A stretch of DNA of 64,000 nt from Symbiodinium sp. CCMP2592 (GCA_905221615.1 CAJNDT010004890.1:248001-312000); one strand, 5' to 3'; positions 1 to 12,449 are shown, counted from the stretch's first letter. Made by a program: numbers and translations. The notes: generated by a model not told the origin, from the sequence alone.

Positions 1-186
1 TTATAGAACCCTTATAGTACCCTTTAACGGAACCACCACCCATATATTTGGTCCTAAATAATAGAATCCTCATTATAAGGACCACAAATAAGGTACCGCC
101 AATTTTCGGAAGACCCCTAAATCCTAAACCCTTTAAAGAACCCTTATAGTACCCTTTAACAGATACCCCCATATTTGGCCCTAAAT
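1..186. repeat. Family C element right end inside a duplicated segment
   Basis: Positions 1-57 and 134-186 are diverged direct copies of one sequence (both run TTATAG/AAAG-AACCCTTATAGTACCC and end near CCTAAAT). Between them, about 57-116 matches the right half of family C, ending in AATTTTCGGAAGACCCC. The left half lies outside the window or is lost. Confidence 0.5.
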
Positions 187-275
187 CGTCGAAGGCCGGC
201 GAGGCACTTCGACCGCAACCTCGGAAGAGCTCCAAGTCCTCCGTCAAAGTCTCGCATTCTAGGGTTTTAAGGATG

Positions 276-466
276 TTTTTTCCGAAAATCAGGGGTACCT
301 TAGGGTTCCTTTAAAGGGATACTGTAAGGGTACTATGAGGGTTCTATAAAGGGTTTAGGGCTTAGGGGTTTCCGAAATATAGGGGTACCTTACTTTGGGG
401 TCCTTATAATAAGGATCCTACTATTTCGGGTGCCATATTACAGGCCCCCATTTTTCGGAAACTTCC
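276..466. repeat. Family C inverted-repeat element (about 99 bp) plus an extra left end
   Basis: A complete family C element spans 368-466: it begins GTTTCCGAAATATAGGGG and ends CCCATTTTTCGGAAAC. A second left end (TTTTTCCGAAAATCAGGGG) begins at 276, so an older copy was truncated or interrupted by a second one. Short, non-coding and with terminal inverted repeats, so MITE-like. Confidence 0.65.
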
Positions 467-631
467 TCTACTTCATTGTTGGAATTTAGGATTAAACATG
501 TACATTTTTATTCCTTACTGAGTTAAAGTACACTTAAAAATGTAAAATGTTACCCAGGTATGGCAAAGTTCTGGATCTTCGTGTCCATAGGTCGGTCAAG
601 CTTCGGCTTGAGGGTTTTTAAGGTTGAGGGT

Positions 632-737
632 ATACCTTAACCTACCAAAACCTACAAAAAAGTAGGGTCCCTATAAATTCCATATTAGGGTTTATACTAA
701 GAACCTACAAAAAAGTAGGGTTTGGTAGGTTAAGGTA
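632..737. repeat. Family T palindromic element
   Basis: Left arm TACCTTAACCTACCAAAACC (from 632) is the near-perfect reverse complement of the right arm ending GGTTTGGTAGGTTAAGGTA (737). CCTACAAAAAAGTAGGG occurs near both inner ends. 106 bp, non-coding. Confidence 0.65.
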
Positions 738-853
738 GGGTTGAGGGTTTCGGGGTCTTTAGGGTTTAAGGGCATCGGGTTTATATAGGGTCTAGCGTCG
801 GTCAGGCTTCGGCTTTAGTTTTTAGGGTTTTGGGTTCAGGGGTTTAGGGTTGT
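738..853 (+). repeat. Degenerate telomere-like tract (TTTAGGG strand)
   Basis: Scattered TTTAGGG, TTTTAGGG and TTCAGGGG units with much drift. Interstitial rather than a chromosome end. Confidence 0.5.
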
Positions 854-969
854 CTTGGAGGTTCATGGGTAGTTATACGTAGGGTTAGAGGTAGGGTAAC
901 TATAGTTATATCCCACATTAGCGGACTTATCACTCCACCTATAACTGCCCCTGAACTTCACCTCCAAGT
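854..969. repeat. Family A inverted-repeat element, diverged
   Basis: Starts CTTGGAGGTTCATGGGTAG and ends CACCTCCAAG. The right arm is decayed (CTTCACCTCCAAG instead of CATGAACCTCCAAG). About 116 bp, non-coding. Confidence 0.65.
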
Positions 970-2529
970 TGGGTTTAGGGATCTGTACTGTTTGAGGGCT
1001 TCGGGCTTATATAGGATCTAGGTAATACTGTGGCTTTAGGGATCTGCAGGGTTTAAGGTTTTTCGGGAGGTTCTTGAGTGTGCGGCTTAGGGTGCCTTTT
1101 TCAGACATGTCAATGGCTGAAGATGATGCCTGGTGACTATATGGCCATGCTGGCAACGATCGTGCGTACTCGCGCATCTTGCCATTATAGCCAGAGTGTA
1201 ATTCAAGCACAGTCACATATTGGCAACTGTGTCTGCTGCCCTGGTGCTTGTCCTGCTCCTCCTTCTCCGACGACGACGGCGACAACGCTTAAGCCCAGGA
1301 CGAGGATTACTACAGCTGATGATGATAGTAAACTGGGCCCCAAAATCCTATTCTAATTATGAAGGCCCCTATATTCGCCAGGGCATCCTGGTATATAGTA
1401 GCATCGATCCCATCTACATCCCCGGCCAGAAAATCCGAAACCATATATCGGAATCCTAAACCCCCAAAACCCTCAATAACCCCGAAACAGTTAACACCAA
1501 ACCCCTAAAAACCCAAACCCTAAAACCCTCAACGCTAAGACCTCAAAACCCAAACACCCGGTGTGGCTGGTCCTCCGCCTTGTGTTTCACTGCCTCAGTA
1601 CCTCTTCTGGCTTAGGGTTTGCAGCTTAGGCATTTCGGGCATAGGGTTTCGGGGTCTATGTTGCAGGTTTTTTCGGGATTTAGGGGTTTGGGTTTTTCAG
1701 GATCACGTGGCCCCAAAACCCAGAAAACGATGATGAGGGCATATAGTAAATCAGAAATCATTTTTAGGATGGTAGCCTAAGTAGCTCAAACTAAGCTGCT
1801 CAACAAGAGCCGTCAAAACTCCATCGAAGATTCGCGTTTTAGCATTTATGTAGGGACCTGGATTTCGGCTTTGGGTCTAGTTCAGCGGCTAGTTCATGTG
1901 TTCGGTTTCAGGGTTGCAGGGTTTATTCAGGTTTAGTGAGTTTGGGGTTTGCTAAAGAGCCCTTAGTGATTAGAACAGGTTTTGACTGTGGCATTGCCAT
2001 AATGAAATTAGAACAGACGGCGGCTTGACTAAAAGAGCGCCTTGTTTTTCTGCTGTAGTATAGTGCAACTATGAGGGCACTTTAAGACGATGCACTGCAA
2101 ACACTTATCATTCAAGCCCCCTTATTGGGTCTGTTGAGGTTTGGAGGGCTCTTGAGTCCACTGCCACTGCGTCTCGGAGTTCCTTTCCGTTATTGTTTAA
2201 GGGTTCTTTCGCCAATTCTACAAGCGTTCCGTTAGGGCATCCTTCAAGGGTTGGTGAAAGTGGCGTTTATATGGGCTTCTGAAGGATCTTGTTCAGCAAG
2301 GTGCCCTGCTTGGGGGTATGCAGCGACGCGTGAATCCTTACGCCCACAGAGTCCATCTTGGCGGTTTACGGCGGTTCTTGCCTGGAGCCCCATAGTCCAC
2401 TCCCAACCCCTACAGGCTATGACCTACGCCCTAAAGCCCCTCTTTAAAACCCAACATCTGGAAGCCCACCACCTTGAAGCCTTTAGATTAAACTCCGAAG
2501 CCCCAACTCCTGCCATCCTAAGCCGAAGC
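970..2529. other. Mosaic without a recognisable gene
   Basis: Contains TTTAGGG-type fragments, one isolated family I end at 1340-1373 (TTCTAATTATGAAGGCCCC), and a degenerate CCCTAAA-strand tract at about 1445-1560. The longest open frames (80-105 codons) are short, overlap in several frames and run into telomere-like sequence, so I do not call a gene. Confidence 0.5.
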
Positions 2530-2653
2530 CCTACTTGGAGGTTCATGGGTAATTTTTGGTGGGCTTAGACTTAGAAGTAGGGTACTTGTACTTACAACCC
2601 ATAGTAGGGGACTTCTAGCCCCACTTAGAAGCGCCCATGAACCTCCAAGTAGG
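2530..2653. repeat. Family A inverted-repeat element
   Basis: CTACTTGGAGGTTCATGGG at the left and CCCATGAACCTCCAAGTAG at the right form near-perfect inverted ends. Both ends are bordered by TA, consistent with a TA target duplication. About 120 bp and non-coding. Confidence 0.8.
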
Positions 2654-2669
2654 CCCTAAACCCCCTACC

Positions 2670-2766
2670 CTTATAGAAGCCCTCGAGAGCCCTTTAAAGG
2701 GACCCTTACAGGAACCCTTGTAGAATCCCTAGAGAGCCCTTTAAAGGGACCCTTACAGGAACCCTT
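2670..2766. repeat. Two-unit 48-bp tandem repeat
   Basis: Two consecutive units share GAGAGCCCTTTAAAGGGACC followed by CTTACAGGAACCC. They differ by a few bases. Confidence 0.7.
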
Positions 2767-2911
2767 ATGCTTCTGTATGTGCAGCGCTTTTGCCCTCCCC
2801 CAGACTCAGAGCCTCCATCAGTCTCTTCCAGTGCCCGGAAGTAGGCGTGCTCCTTAGGTTCATAAGGTTGTTCCTTTCAGGGTCCCTCTTAAAGGGCTCT
2901 ATAAGGATTCT

Positions 2912-2921
2912 ATAAGGGTAT
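2912..2921. repeat. Left half of outer 10-bp target-site duplication candidate
   Basis: ATAAGGGTAT lies directly before the left end of E copy 1. The identical 10-mer lies directly after the right end of E copy 2 (47457-47466). See the finding on the composite unit. Confidence 0.5.
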
Positions 2922-2948
2922 GTGGCATGGACCTTTAGGGTCTATTTG

Positions 2949-3569
2949 GCAATCCTGCTGGGCTTTGTACTTAAACTGCAACAACACCACGGCGACAAGG
3001 ACGACGACGACTCGGTTTAGCACGACGACGACTGGGTTCAGCACGGCGACGACAAGGTCTGGCACGACGGTTACATCGGGAGGCCGAAGCGTGTACAGTG
3101 TAAAGGTCTCGACAGGAGTTTACGGGTCTAGGGTCTTAGCTCCTAACTATGGTTTACCGGGGTCAGTATACTATGGAAGATCTAAGGTTTGGAGTTTATG
3201 AGGATTTAGATGGTTTTACGCTCTCACAACTCGGGCATGCCAGGCGACGTTCTCCGTGCTGGTTTTAGGGTCTATCACAATGTCCTCCCGTCCCTCTCGC
3301 GCCGGGAACCATCAAGAATCTGTCTTGTGTATCACTCGTCCTGTTTCTTTCTCTCACCGTTCCTCTTCCTGCCTATCCACTCTGCCGTTTGTCAAGAAGA
3401 CACAGAAATTGAAGTCATGACAGAGGAATACGCATGAAGATGGACGAAGTGAACTCTTCATTCTCTCGTCTCTCCCTTCTCTCCTTCCTTTGATTGATCC
3501 TTTTTCTGTTTCTTTTCTTGTCGCCTTCTGCTTTCAATGACAGGGGTAACACGAGGGAGGTCTCGCTTC

Positions 3570-3570
<1 letters not shown>
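2949..3570. other. E left subterminal region
   Basis: Starts with unique sequence, then a degenerate ACG/CGA trinucleotide stretch at about 2990-3060. A 93-codon frame (2920-3201) covers this with a Thr-rich low-complexity middle. It is conserved in copy 2 except for an in-frame one-codon difference in the repeat, but has no recognisable domain, so I leave it as non-coding. Confidence 0.4.
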
Positions 3571-5075
<1,505 letters not shown>

Positions 5076-5470
5076 GGAAGTCGAGTGCGAAAGAAAGAGA
5101 AACGAGGAAGACTAGGAAGAAGGACACAGAAGAGGAAGCCAGAGAGTACCAGTGTTGCCGTATCTCAAAGGATTCCGGGCCTCGCGAGGGCTTTGAGGAG
5201 GCTTGTAGGCGCCTTCAGACACTTCCACAACTTTCTGGAAGCCACCAACTTCCTCCCTAAGGGGGCCTCCCGAGGACATGAACACCAAACCGAGTATAAA
5301 GAAAGCAGGGGGATGTAGAGAAGCAGAGTGTGGTAAGAAGGAGCAAGGAGAATCAGTTCGCGTCTCCTCCTCTTTTCCTTTTTGAATGACCAGAGGAAAG
5401 AAAAGGATAAGGAGGAAAGGCTCTGCGAAGACATAAGGAAAGAAGAGCAGACAACAGAAAGGAAGCGGTA

Positions 5471-6520
5471 AGATGCGGGAAGACGGTTCGGAGAAGAAAG
5501 GAGAATTCCTCCTTCGCTCGCCTCTCTTACTTCCTTGCCCTTTGCCTTCTTCCTCTTCTCTTACCCTATTCATCTTCATAAGGAAGGAGAAATGAAAGAA
5601 ACGGAGAGTTCAGGGCATGCAAAGGGCACTCTTCTCATCACCTCATCCATCCTCCTTTTCATTGTTCTCTCCAGATCCCTCTTTCTCCCTCCCTCCCTTC
5701 CCGTCTACTTCTGCACATTCCCTTTTCCGCTTCTCTCCGCCTATTATGTTCGCTTGGAAAGAATCGCTTGCCCCCTATTCCTTCTCCTCCTGCCTTTCCT
5801 GCCTCTCGTCGAAGAAGGACAATTCACAAGGAAGAAGACAAGGGAGTAAGAGAAAGACAACAGAAGCTGAGAGACAATCCGAGAAGGGCAGAAGAAGAAC
5901 GAGAGCCATAAGGAAACAAACACAGAAACAAAGAGAGAAAGTAAGAGAGAAAGACCAGCAAAAACAGAGGCAGAGAGTGAGAGAGAGGAGGGGAGGGGAA
6001 GCGATGCAGAAAGCAGTCGAAAGTGCCTTGCTTGTCCTATCTCACCGTCCCATTGGTAAAAAACCAGGAAGAGGTTGTGGAGGAAGACAAGGAAGAAGTG
6101 TTCTCGTCTTCACTCACCTTGTGCCCTTCTTCTCCCACCGCTCGGCCGCTCGACAGAAAGAAGAGAGTTGCGGAGAGGGCGAGAGAGAGCTTCAAGCCCA
6201 GCAGAGGAAGAAGAGAGAGGAAGATACGAGAAGTGTGGAGGAAGTGGCCAAAAGAAATGCTACGTAATGAAAGAGGGGAAACCAGTTTCTCCTCTGCTCT
6301 TCCTCTTTTCTCTCTTATTCTTCTCTTCGCGCAGGGCATGCATGGAGCCAGGAAAGGGAAGGGGTCAAAGCAGATGAGAGAAAGTAATGGAGAGAGCTGT
6401 TCTTCGTCCGTCTGACCTCCTCCTCTCATTTTACTCATATCAGAAGGGTCTGGAAAGGAGTGAAAGGTAGGGCATGGACTGAAGCGAGGGAATAGGTGAA
6501 AGTGGATAAGAAACAATGTT
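5471..6520. repeat. Internal duplication unit 2 of E
   Basis: Diverged partner of 3718-5075. Open frames of 100-260 codons occur in several frames on both strands. They are Ser/Pro/Leu- or Arg/Lys/Glu/Gln-rich, which is what purine/pyrimidine skew produces. Confidence 0.6.
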
Positions 6521-7380
6521 AGACAGCTTGCCGAAGGCGGCCAGCTCGCAGCTTGCCTGCGGCCTGGCCTGCTGAGCCTGGTGGGCTTTTGAAGGTGGGC
6601 AGGGGCCTGCTGAGATCCGCGGCCAGCACGCCAGGCTTGCTTTGAGGCAGGGCCAGCTGGGGAGCCTGGCCGGGCTGAGTGGTTTGGGTGAGTGAGTGGG
6701 GAGAGGGTGGAGAGGAACAGGGAGAAGAGGGTGGGTGGAGAGAGGAGGTAGAGGGAGCGAGGGGTGGGAAGAGGGAGGTAAAGGCAGGTAGGGGCAGGAG
6801 GGAAAGGGGAGCAGAGTGAGATGGCAATCAAGAAGGGTTACGGGTGAATGAAGAAGCGCGGATGAGGGGAGGGCGGGTGGACAAAGGGAGGGGAAGAGGA
6901 GGGAGTGGGGAGATGGGTGGAGAGGTAGAGGGAGTGGAGGGTGGGTGCGTTCTTTGGATTGTATAGTCTAAGGGTTTTCTACCAAGGGTTCCATATCAGG
7001 GATCTGTACAGAGGATCTATAGATTTCTATAAGGAGTATATAAAGACTGTGTATGAGGGCGCCATATAATCGATCTTTCAAAGATTTTTTTATAAAGGAT
7101 TCCATTTGTGGGAAACATAAGCGGTTCCTACAAATTCTTTATCTCGAGGATCTGTAAGGTTTACATATCTATGAAGCTTTTCTATATGGGCTCTATAGAC
7201 CCCATAAGACAAATTAAAAAGTGATGAATGTGATAAGAAGATGATAAGAAGATGAGTGGATGGGAGAAAAAGTGATGGGAGGTGAGGAGACATGAGATGG
7301 GAAGGGAAGGAATGAGTTAGGAGTGGGGGAGGTAGGAGGCAAGTGAGAGGGACAGGGTGGATCATTTACAAACGCGTTTA
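6521..7380. other. G-rich block and short unique stretch of E
   Basis: 6540-6690 is GC-rich (CTTGCCTGCGGCCTGGCCTG-like). 6690-6950 is purine-rich (GGGTGGAGAGAGG variants). 6955-7220 is AT-rich unique sequence. Copy 2 lacks about 40 bp of the purine part near 6858-6895. No gene seen. Confidence 0.5.
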
Positions 7381-7383
7381 GAG

Positions 7384-7555
7384 GGACGCTCCTTGCGATG
7401 TGTGATTTTTGGCTCTGAGTTCTTACAAAGCCTGAGAGGGGCACACCCCTTGCGATTTGTGATTTTTGAACTTACTTGTCATGAAAACCTTTTGGGGACA
7501 CCCCTTAAGATCTGTGGTTTTGGGATCTGAGTTTTCACAAAACCTTAGGGGGATA
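7384..7555 (+). repeat. Satellite X, forward array (3 units of about 56 bp)
   Basis: Units start near 7384, 7439 and 7494 with GGACACCCCTTGCGAT-like sequence, followed by TTGTGATTTTTG and a variable part. The same satellite occurs in reverse orientation at 8563-8776. Confidence 0.75.
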
Positions 7556-7864
7556 TTTAAGAAGGAGAGAAGGGAGGGTGGGGGAGGGTGGAGATTCCAG
7601 GAGAGAGAAAGGGGAAGAGGAGAGGTAGAGGGAGTGGAGGTGGGGGAGAGTGAGGAAGGTGAGGGGAGGGGGTAGTGGGAGGGATAGGGAGAGGGAGGGA
7701 GGGGTATGGAGGAGGACGAGGGATGAGGAGGAGGAAGATAGTGAAGATGATGAGGTGGATGATAAAGAGAGAGGTGGGGTGGAGTGAGGTGTGTGGTGGG
7801 ATGGGACGGGGTGGGTGGGCACGGCTGCCTGCTTCCGCACGCCCAGCCTTCCCTGCCCGAGCCG
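7556..7864. other. Purine-rich spacer of E
   Basis: GGAGAGGGAGGTGGGGA-type sequence with strong G/A strand bias to about 7810, then a short GC-rich stretch. No coding signal. Confidence 0.5.
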
Positions 7865-8562
7865 CGACCGAGCAGAAAGCATGTAAATATCGCGCTATAA
7901 CAAGGGCTAGGGATTTCACACATCTGCTGGCAAAATCTGGCGGAAGTGACCTGTGGTCCAGCAAAACACCTGTAAATACCGCATGAAAACAAGGGCTAGG
8001 GATTTCACACATCTGCTGGCAAAATCTGGCGGAAGTGACCTGTGCTCGAACAAAACACTGTAAATACCGCGTGAAACAAGGCTAGGGATTTCACACATCT
8101 GCTGGCAAAATCTGGCGGAAGTGACCTGTGCTCGAACAAAACACATGTAAATACCGCGTGAAGACAAGGACTAGGGATTTCCCACATCTGTTGGCAAAAT
8201 CTGGCGGAAGTGACCTGTGATCCAGCAAAACACCTGTAAATACCGCGCTAAAACAGGGGCTACGGATTTCACACATCTGCTGGCAAAATCTGGCGGAAGT
8301 GACCTGTGCCCGAACAAAACACATGTAAATACCGCGTGAAAACAAGGACTAGGGATTTCACACATCTGCTGGCAAAATCTGGCGGAAGTGATCCAGCAAA
8401 ACACCTGTGGCGGAAGTGATTTCACACATCTGCTGGCAAAATCTGGCGGAAGTGATCCAGCAAAACACCTGTAAATACCGCGCTAAAACAGGGGCCAGGG
8501 ATTTCACACATCTGCTGGCAAAATCTGGCGGAAGTGACCTGTGGTCCACCAAAACACCTGTA
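7865..8562 (+). repeat. Satellite Y, forward array (89-bp units)
   Basis: About eight units, with period 89 bp from the spacing of CTGGCAAAATCTGGCGGAAG at 7927, 8016, 8102 and 8191. Each contains GGATTTCACACATCTGCTGG. Two subtypes alternate: CCAGCAAAACACCTG and CGAACAAAACACATG. The first partial unit (7865-7930) has the GAGCAGAAAGC subtype otherwise seen in the reverse array. A chimeric short unit lies at 8390-8460. Units are contiguous without unique spacers, so this is a satellite and not a CRISPR array. Confidence 0.9.
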
Positions 8563-8776
8563 ACTCAGATCCGAAAACCATAGATCGCAAGGGGTGTCAC
8601 CCTAAGGGTTTTTGTAATAAATATGTTTCAAAAACACAAATCGCAAGGGGTGTCCCCCTAATTAATTTAGGTTTTGTAAGAACTCCATTACTAGAATCAC
8701 AGATCGCAATGAGTGTCCCCCTAAAGGCTTTTTCAACAAATAGGTTCCAAAATCACAAATCGCAAGGGGTGTCACC
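8563..8776 (-). repeat. Satellite X, reverse array (4 units of about 59 bp)
   Basis: ATCGCAAGGGGTGTC recurs at about 8583, 8640, 8702 and 8759. This is the reverse complement of the X units at 7384-7555. Confidence 0.75.
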
Positions 8777-8984
8777 GCAAGGCAGGGTGGGAGAAGCGGG
8801 GGAGAGGCATGGGGTTAAGGGCAGGGGACTGGGGCCCTTTTTCGGGCTTGGGCTGGGGTTGGGCAGGGCTGGTAAGCTTGGAATTCGGGGGCTGCTGGCT
8901 GCGGCTGGGTCAGTGGGGGGGGGTGGAGGCGGGCTGGGGGGGGATTGGGGGCTAGCGCGGATTATACAAGCTTTCTGCTCGATC
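8777..8984. other. G-rich spacer of E
   Basis: GGGCTTGGGCTGGGG-type sequence with G runs. It differs clearly from the matching copy 2 segment (44366-44540), which carries a different set of GGGGCTGG repeats. Confidence 0.5.
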
Positions 8985-9312
8985 AGAGATCACTTCCGCC
9001 AGATTTTGCCAGCAGATGTGTGAAATCCTTAGCCTTGGTTTTGACGCGGTATTTCAAGCTTTCTGCGTGATCACCGATCACTTCCGTCAGATTTTGCCAG
9101 CGAATGTGTGAAATCCCGAGCCCTTGTTTTAACGCGGTATTTACAGGCTTTCTGCGCGATCACCGATCACTTCCGCCAGATTTTACCAGCGGATGTGTGA
9201 AATCCCTAGCCCTTGTTTTAACGCGGTATTTACAGGCCTTCTGCTCGATCACGGATCACTTCCGCCAGATTTTACCAGCGCATGTGTGAAATCCCTAGCC
9301 CTTGTTTTGCCA
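8985..9312 (-). repeat. Satellite Y, reverse array
   Basis: About four units of GATCACTTCCGCCAGATTTT followed by GCCAGC...GATGTGTGAAATCC, the reverse complement of the forward Y array. They belong mostly to the TTTCTGCTCGATC subtype. Confidence 0.85.
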
Positions 9313-9510
9313 CGGAAAGCTGCTAAACCCGTGCTCGGTTTTAGTGTGGTATTTACAGCACTTTGACAAGGTCGCAGCCCGATCGCACCAAATTTTGTCA
9401 CACAAAGTTGCTAAAACCCTGCTCGGTTTTAGTGTGGTATTTACAGCACGTTGACAAGGTCGCAGCCCGATCGCACCAAATTTTGTCACGCAAAGTTGCT
9501 AATCCTCTGC
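9313..9510. repeat. Satellite Z (about 88-bp units, diverged relative of Y)
   Basis: Roughly two and a half units carrying CTCGGTTTTAGTGTGGTATT and GATCGCACCAAATTTTGTCAC. The period and the GGTATTTACAG core match satellite Y, so the two probably share an ancestor. Confidence 0.7.
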
Positions 9511-9524
9511 TCTTCAACTTAGCG

Positions 9525-10095
9525 CTTTTCGGATTCGGCTGGGGCGGCTCTTTCTTGGTGGCGGCTTCGGGCGGGCTGGGCCTTGTTCTGGAGTTCTGGA
9601 AAAGAGGGTTGGGGCTGGTGTGGGGTGGGAGTCTTAGCAAAGCTGGTGGGCTGGGGCTGCAGGCTGGGGCTGGGGAACTGGGCGGGAGGAGGCAGATGGG
9701 CAAGGCAAGTCACTGGAAAGCAGCCGCGGGTTAGGGCAGGGGGAGGGGGTAGAGGGGGGGCAGAGGCAGGGGGCAGGGGGCAGAGAGGGAGAGCTGGCCG
9801 GTGGGGGCGGGCGGCTGGGACTGGGCTGGGGGATAGGGGCAAAGGCAGGGGGCAGGGAGCAGGGGCAGAGAAGGAGAGCTGGCTGGGGGTGGGGGCTGGC
9901 GGGCGGCTGGGGCTGGGCTGGGGGTAGAGGGCGGGGAGGGAGAGCTGGCGGAGGCGGGCGGCTGGAGCTGGGCTGGCGGCAAAGGGAAGGAGCAAAAACC
10001 GGGCTGGGGGTGGAGGCCGGTGGGGGCGGGCGGCTGGGGCTGGGCTGCGAGCTGGCTGGGTCAGGGGGCTGGAGCTAGAGGCTGGGGGCTGGGTG
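9525..10095. repeat. G-rich minisatellite block of E
   Basis: Irregular repeats of GGCTGGGGCTGGGGG, GGGAGAGCTGGC and GGGGCAGAGGCAGGGGG. Dense G runs on the plus strand could form G-quadruplexes. Layout differs from copy 2 (45100-45665) by several block insertions and deletions. Confidence 0.75.
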
Positions 10096-10107
10096 GAGGC
10101 CACCGAC

Positions 10108-11905
10108 ACCTATTTAAATTTTTAAAAATCTTTAAAATCTTTAAAATCTTTAAAATCTGAAAAGCTTGGTTTTCAAAAATTAAAGATTAAAAGCCTTTAA
10201 AATCTTTAAAATCTTTAAAATCTGAAAAGCTTGGTTTTCAAAAATTAAAGATTTTAAAGATTTTAAAAGCCTTTAAAATCCTTAAAATCTTTAAAATCTG
10301 AAAAGCTTGGTTTTCAAAAATTAAAGAATTTAAAGATTTTTAAAATTTTAAATCGTTAGGTCTGGGCTCCAGGCCACCGACACCTATTTAAAATTTTAAA
10401 AATCTTTAAAATCTTTAAAATCTTTAAAATCTGAAAAGCTTGGTTTTCAAAAATTAAAGATTTCAAAGATTTTAAAAGCCTTTAAAATCTTTAAAATCTG
10501 AAAAGCTTGGTTTTCAAAAATAAAAGATTTTAAAGATTTTAAAGATTTTTAAAATTTTAAATCGTTAGGTCTGGGCTCCAGGCCACCGACACCCATTTAA
10601 AATTTTAAAAATCTTTAAAATCTTTAAAATCTTTAAAAGCTTTAAAATGTCTGAAAAGCTTGTATGCTGTTTTCAAATAATTAAAGAGCTTTTAAAGATT
10701 TTAAAAGCTCTTAAAACTTTAAAATCGTTTAAAACTTTAAAATCTGAAAAATTGAAAAGTTGGTTTTACAAAAATTAAAGTATTGTTAAAGATTTTAAAA
10801 AGCCTTAAAAAATTCTATTTAAAGATCTGAAAAGCTTGGTTTTCAAACAATTCAAAAGACTTTTTAAAGAATTTTAAAGATTTTTAACATTCTTGAAAAT
10901 CGTTAGGTTGGGCTCCAGGACACCGACACCGTTTAATAAATTTTTAAAAATCTTTAAACTCTTTAAAATCTGTAAAAATATGATTTAAAGCTATTGGTTT
11001 TCAAAAATTAAGATTTGCTAAAGATTTTAAAAGCCTTTAAAATCTTTAAAACCTGAAAAGCTTAGGTTTTTTACATTTTTAAAGATTTTAAAGAATTTTA
11101 AAGATTTTTAAAATTTTAAATCGTTAGGTCTGGGCTCCAGGCCACTTTAAATCGTTAGGTCTGGGCTCCAGGCCACCGACACCTATTTAAAATTCTAAAA
11201 ACCTTTAAAATCTATAAAATCTTTAAAATCTGAAAAGCTTGGTTTTCAAAAATTAAAGATTTTAAAAGCCTTTAAAATCTTTAAAATCTTCAAAATCTGA
11301 AAAGCTTAGGTTTTTTAAATTTTAAAGATTTTAAAGATTTTTAAAAGAAGATTTTAAAAAGCCTTGTTACAACCATCCCTTATAAAATTTGACCAAATTG
11401 ACAAAGTTTGGTTTTCAAACTTAAAGATTGACAGATTTTTAAAATTTTAAATAGTAGGAGGTCTGGGACCCTTCCCCAGGCCACGACACCGATTTAAAAA
11501 TTTTAAAAAAGAATCCTTTTAAAAATTTTAATAACAGTGTTAAAATTACTGGAAAAAAGTATGGATGTTTCAAAAATTAAAGATTTTAAAGATTTTAAAA
11601 GCCTTTAAAATCCTTAAAATCTTTAAAATCTGAAAAGCTTGGTTTTCAAAAATTAAAGATTTTAAAGATTTTTAAAATTCTAAATCGCTAGGTCTGGGCT
11701 CCAGGCCACCGACACCTATTTAAAATTTTAAAAATCTTTAAAATCTTTAAAATCTTTAAAATCTGAAAAGCTTGGTTTTCAAAAACTAAAGATTTTAAAG
11801 ATTTTAAAAGCCTTTAAAATCTTTAAAATCTGAAAAGCTTGGTTTTCAAAAATAAAAGATTTTAAAAGCATCTGAAATCTTTAAAATCCTTAAAATCTGA
11901 AAAGC
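10108..11905. repeat. AT-rich higher-order array of E, copy 1
   Basis: Built from TTTAAAATCTTTAAAATC monomers, an AAAAGCTTGGTTTTC hairpin and a TTAAAGATTTTAAAGATT return arm. It is punctuated by a conserved module GGTCTGGGCTCCAGGCCACC (at about 10360, 10567, 10910, 11128, 11165, 11465 and 11690). About 10630-11560 is strongly degraded by small insertions and deletions compared with the clean array of copy 2. Confidence 0.85.
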
Positions 11906-11974
11906 CTGAATTGATATAGTATTGATAAACAAAGCAAAGCCATACGTCAAATAGACCCTAAAGGTCCTACGTAC

Positions 11975-12030
11975 TTAGGGCTTTAGGGGTTTAGGGTTTA
12001 GGGGTTTAGGGGTTAGGGGGAGTGGATTGA
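11975..12030 (+). repeat. Telomere-like tract (TTTAGGG strand)
   Basis: TTTAGGGGTTTAGGGTTTAG-type repeats directly after the right end of E copy 1. Confidence 0.7.
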
Positions 12031-12214
12031 AAGCTCAAGGTCAGTTGAAGCCTTGCAACTGACATTGCATCATCCTGGCAATGACTGCTTATGGTGGCCG
12101 CGCGAGTATCACTGCTCTGCTTTCGAACAAGCCTGAAGCTCTGTGGTTGGGTGCAGGCTCCGTTGTGCAGATGCTACCCTCCGCTAAGAACCGGACAGCT
12201 TCCCATCAAGATCA

Positions 12215-12257
12215 TCATCATCAGCAGCATCACCACCACCATGACAGTCATCATCCT

Positions 12258-12337
<80 letters not shown>

Positions 12338-12412
12338 GCCTCAGCCTCAGCCTCAGCCTCATCCTCATCCTCATCCTCATCCTCATCCTCATCCTCATCC
12401 TCATCATCCAAA
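12215..12412. repeat. CTCACC/CTCAGC/CTCATC hexamer microsatellite
   Basis: A short CAT/CAC stretch is followed by blocks of CTCACC, then CTCAGC, then CTCATC. Every frame is open through it (His-Pro, Leu-Thr, Glu-Gly and Asp-Glu repeats), so open frames here prove nothing. Confidence 0.9.
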
Positions 12413-12449
12413 TAGACATGGGACGAAGCCATCGATATGTCAATGCATG

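Noticed and set aside
6037-6831. 264-codon minus-strand frame in E, with relatives in copy 2
   Set aside because: Low-complexity Ser/Pro/Leu composition from purine skew. Copy 2 versions are interrupted or shifted and no domain is visible.
7865-8562. CRISPR-like regular repeat array
   Set aside because: Units are contiguous 89-bp satellites with no unique spacers, they occur in both orientations, and the DNA is eukaryotic.
9519-10109. 196-codon Pro/Ala/Ser-rich minus-strand frame
   Set aside because: Translation of the G-rich minisatellite. The matching copy 2 frame differs by block rearrangements rather than codon changes.
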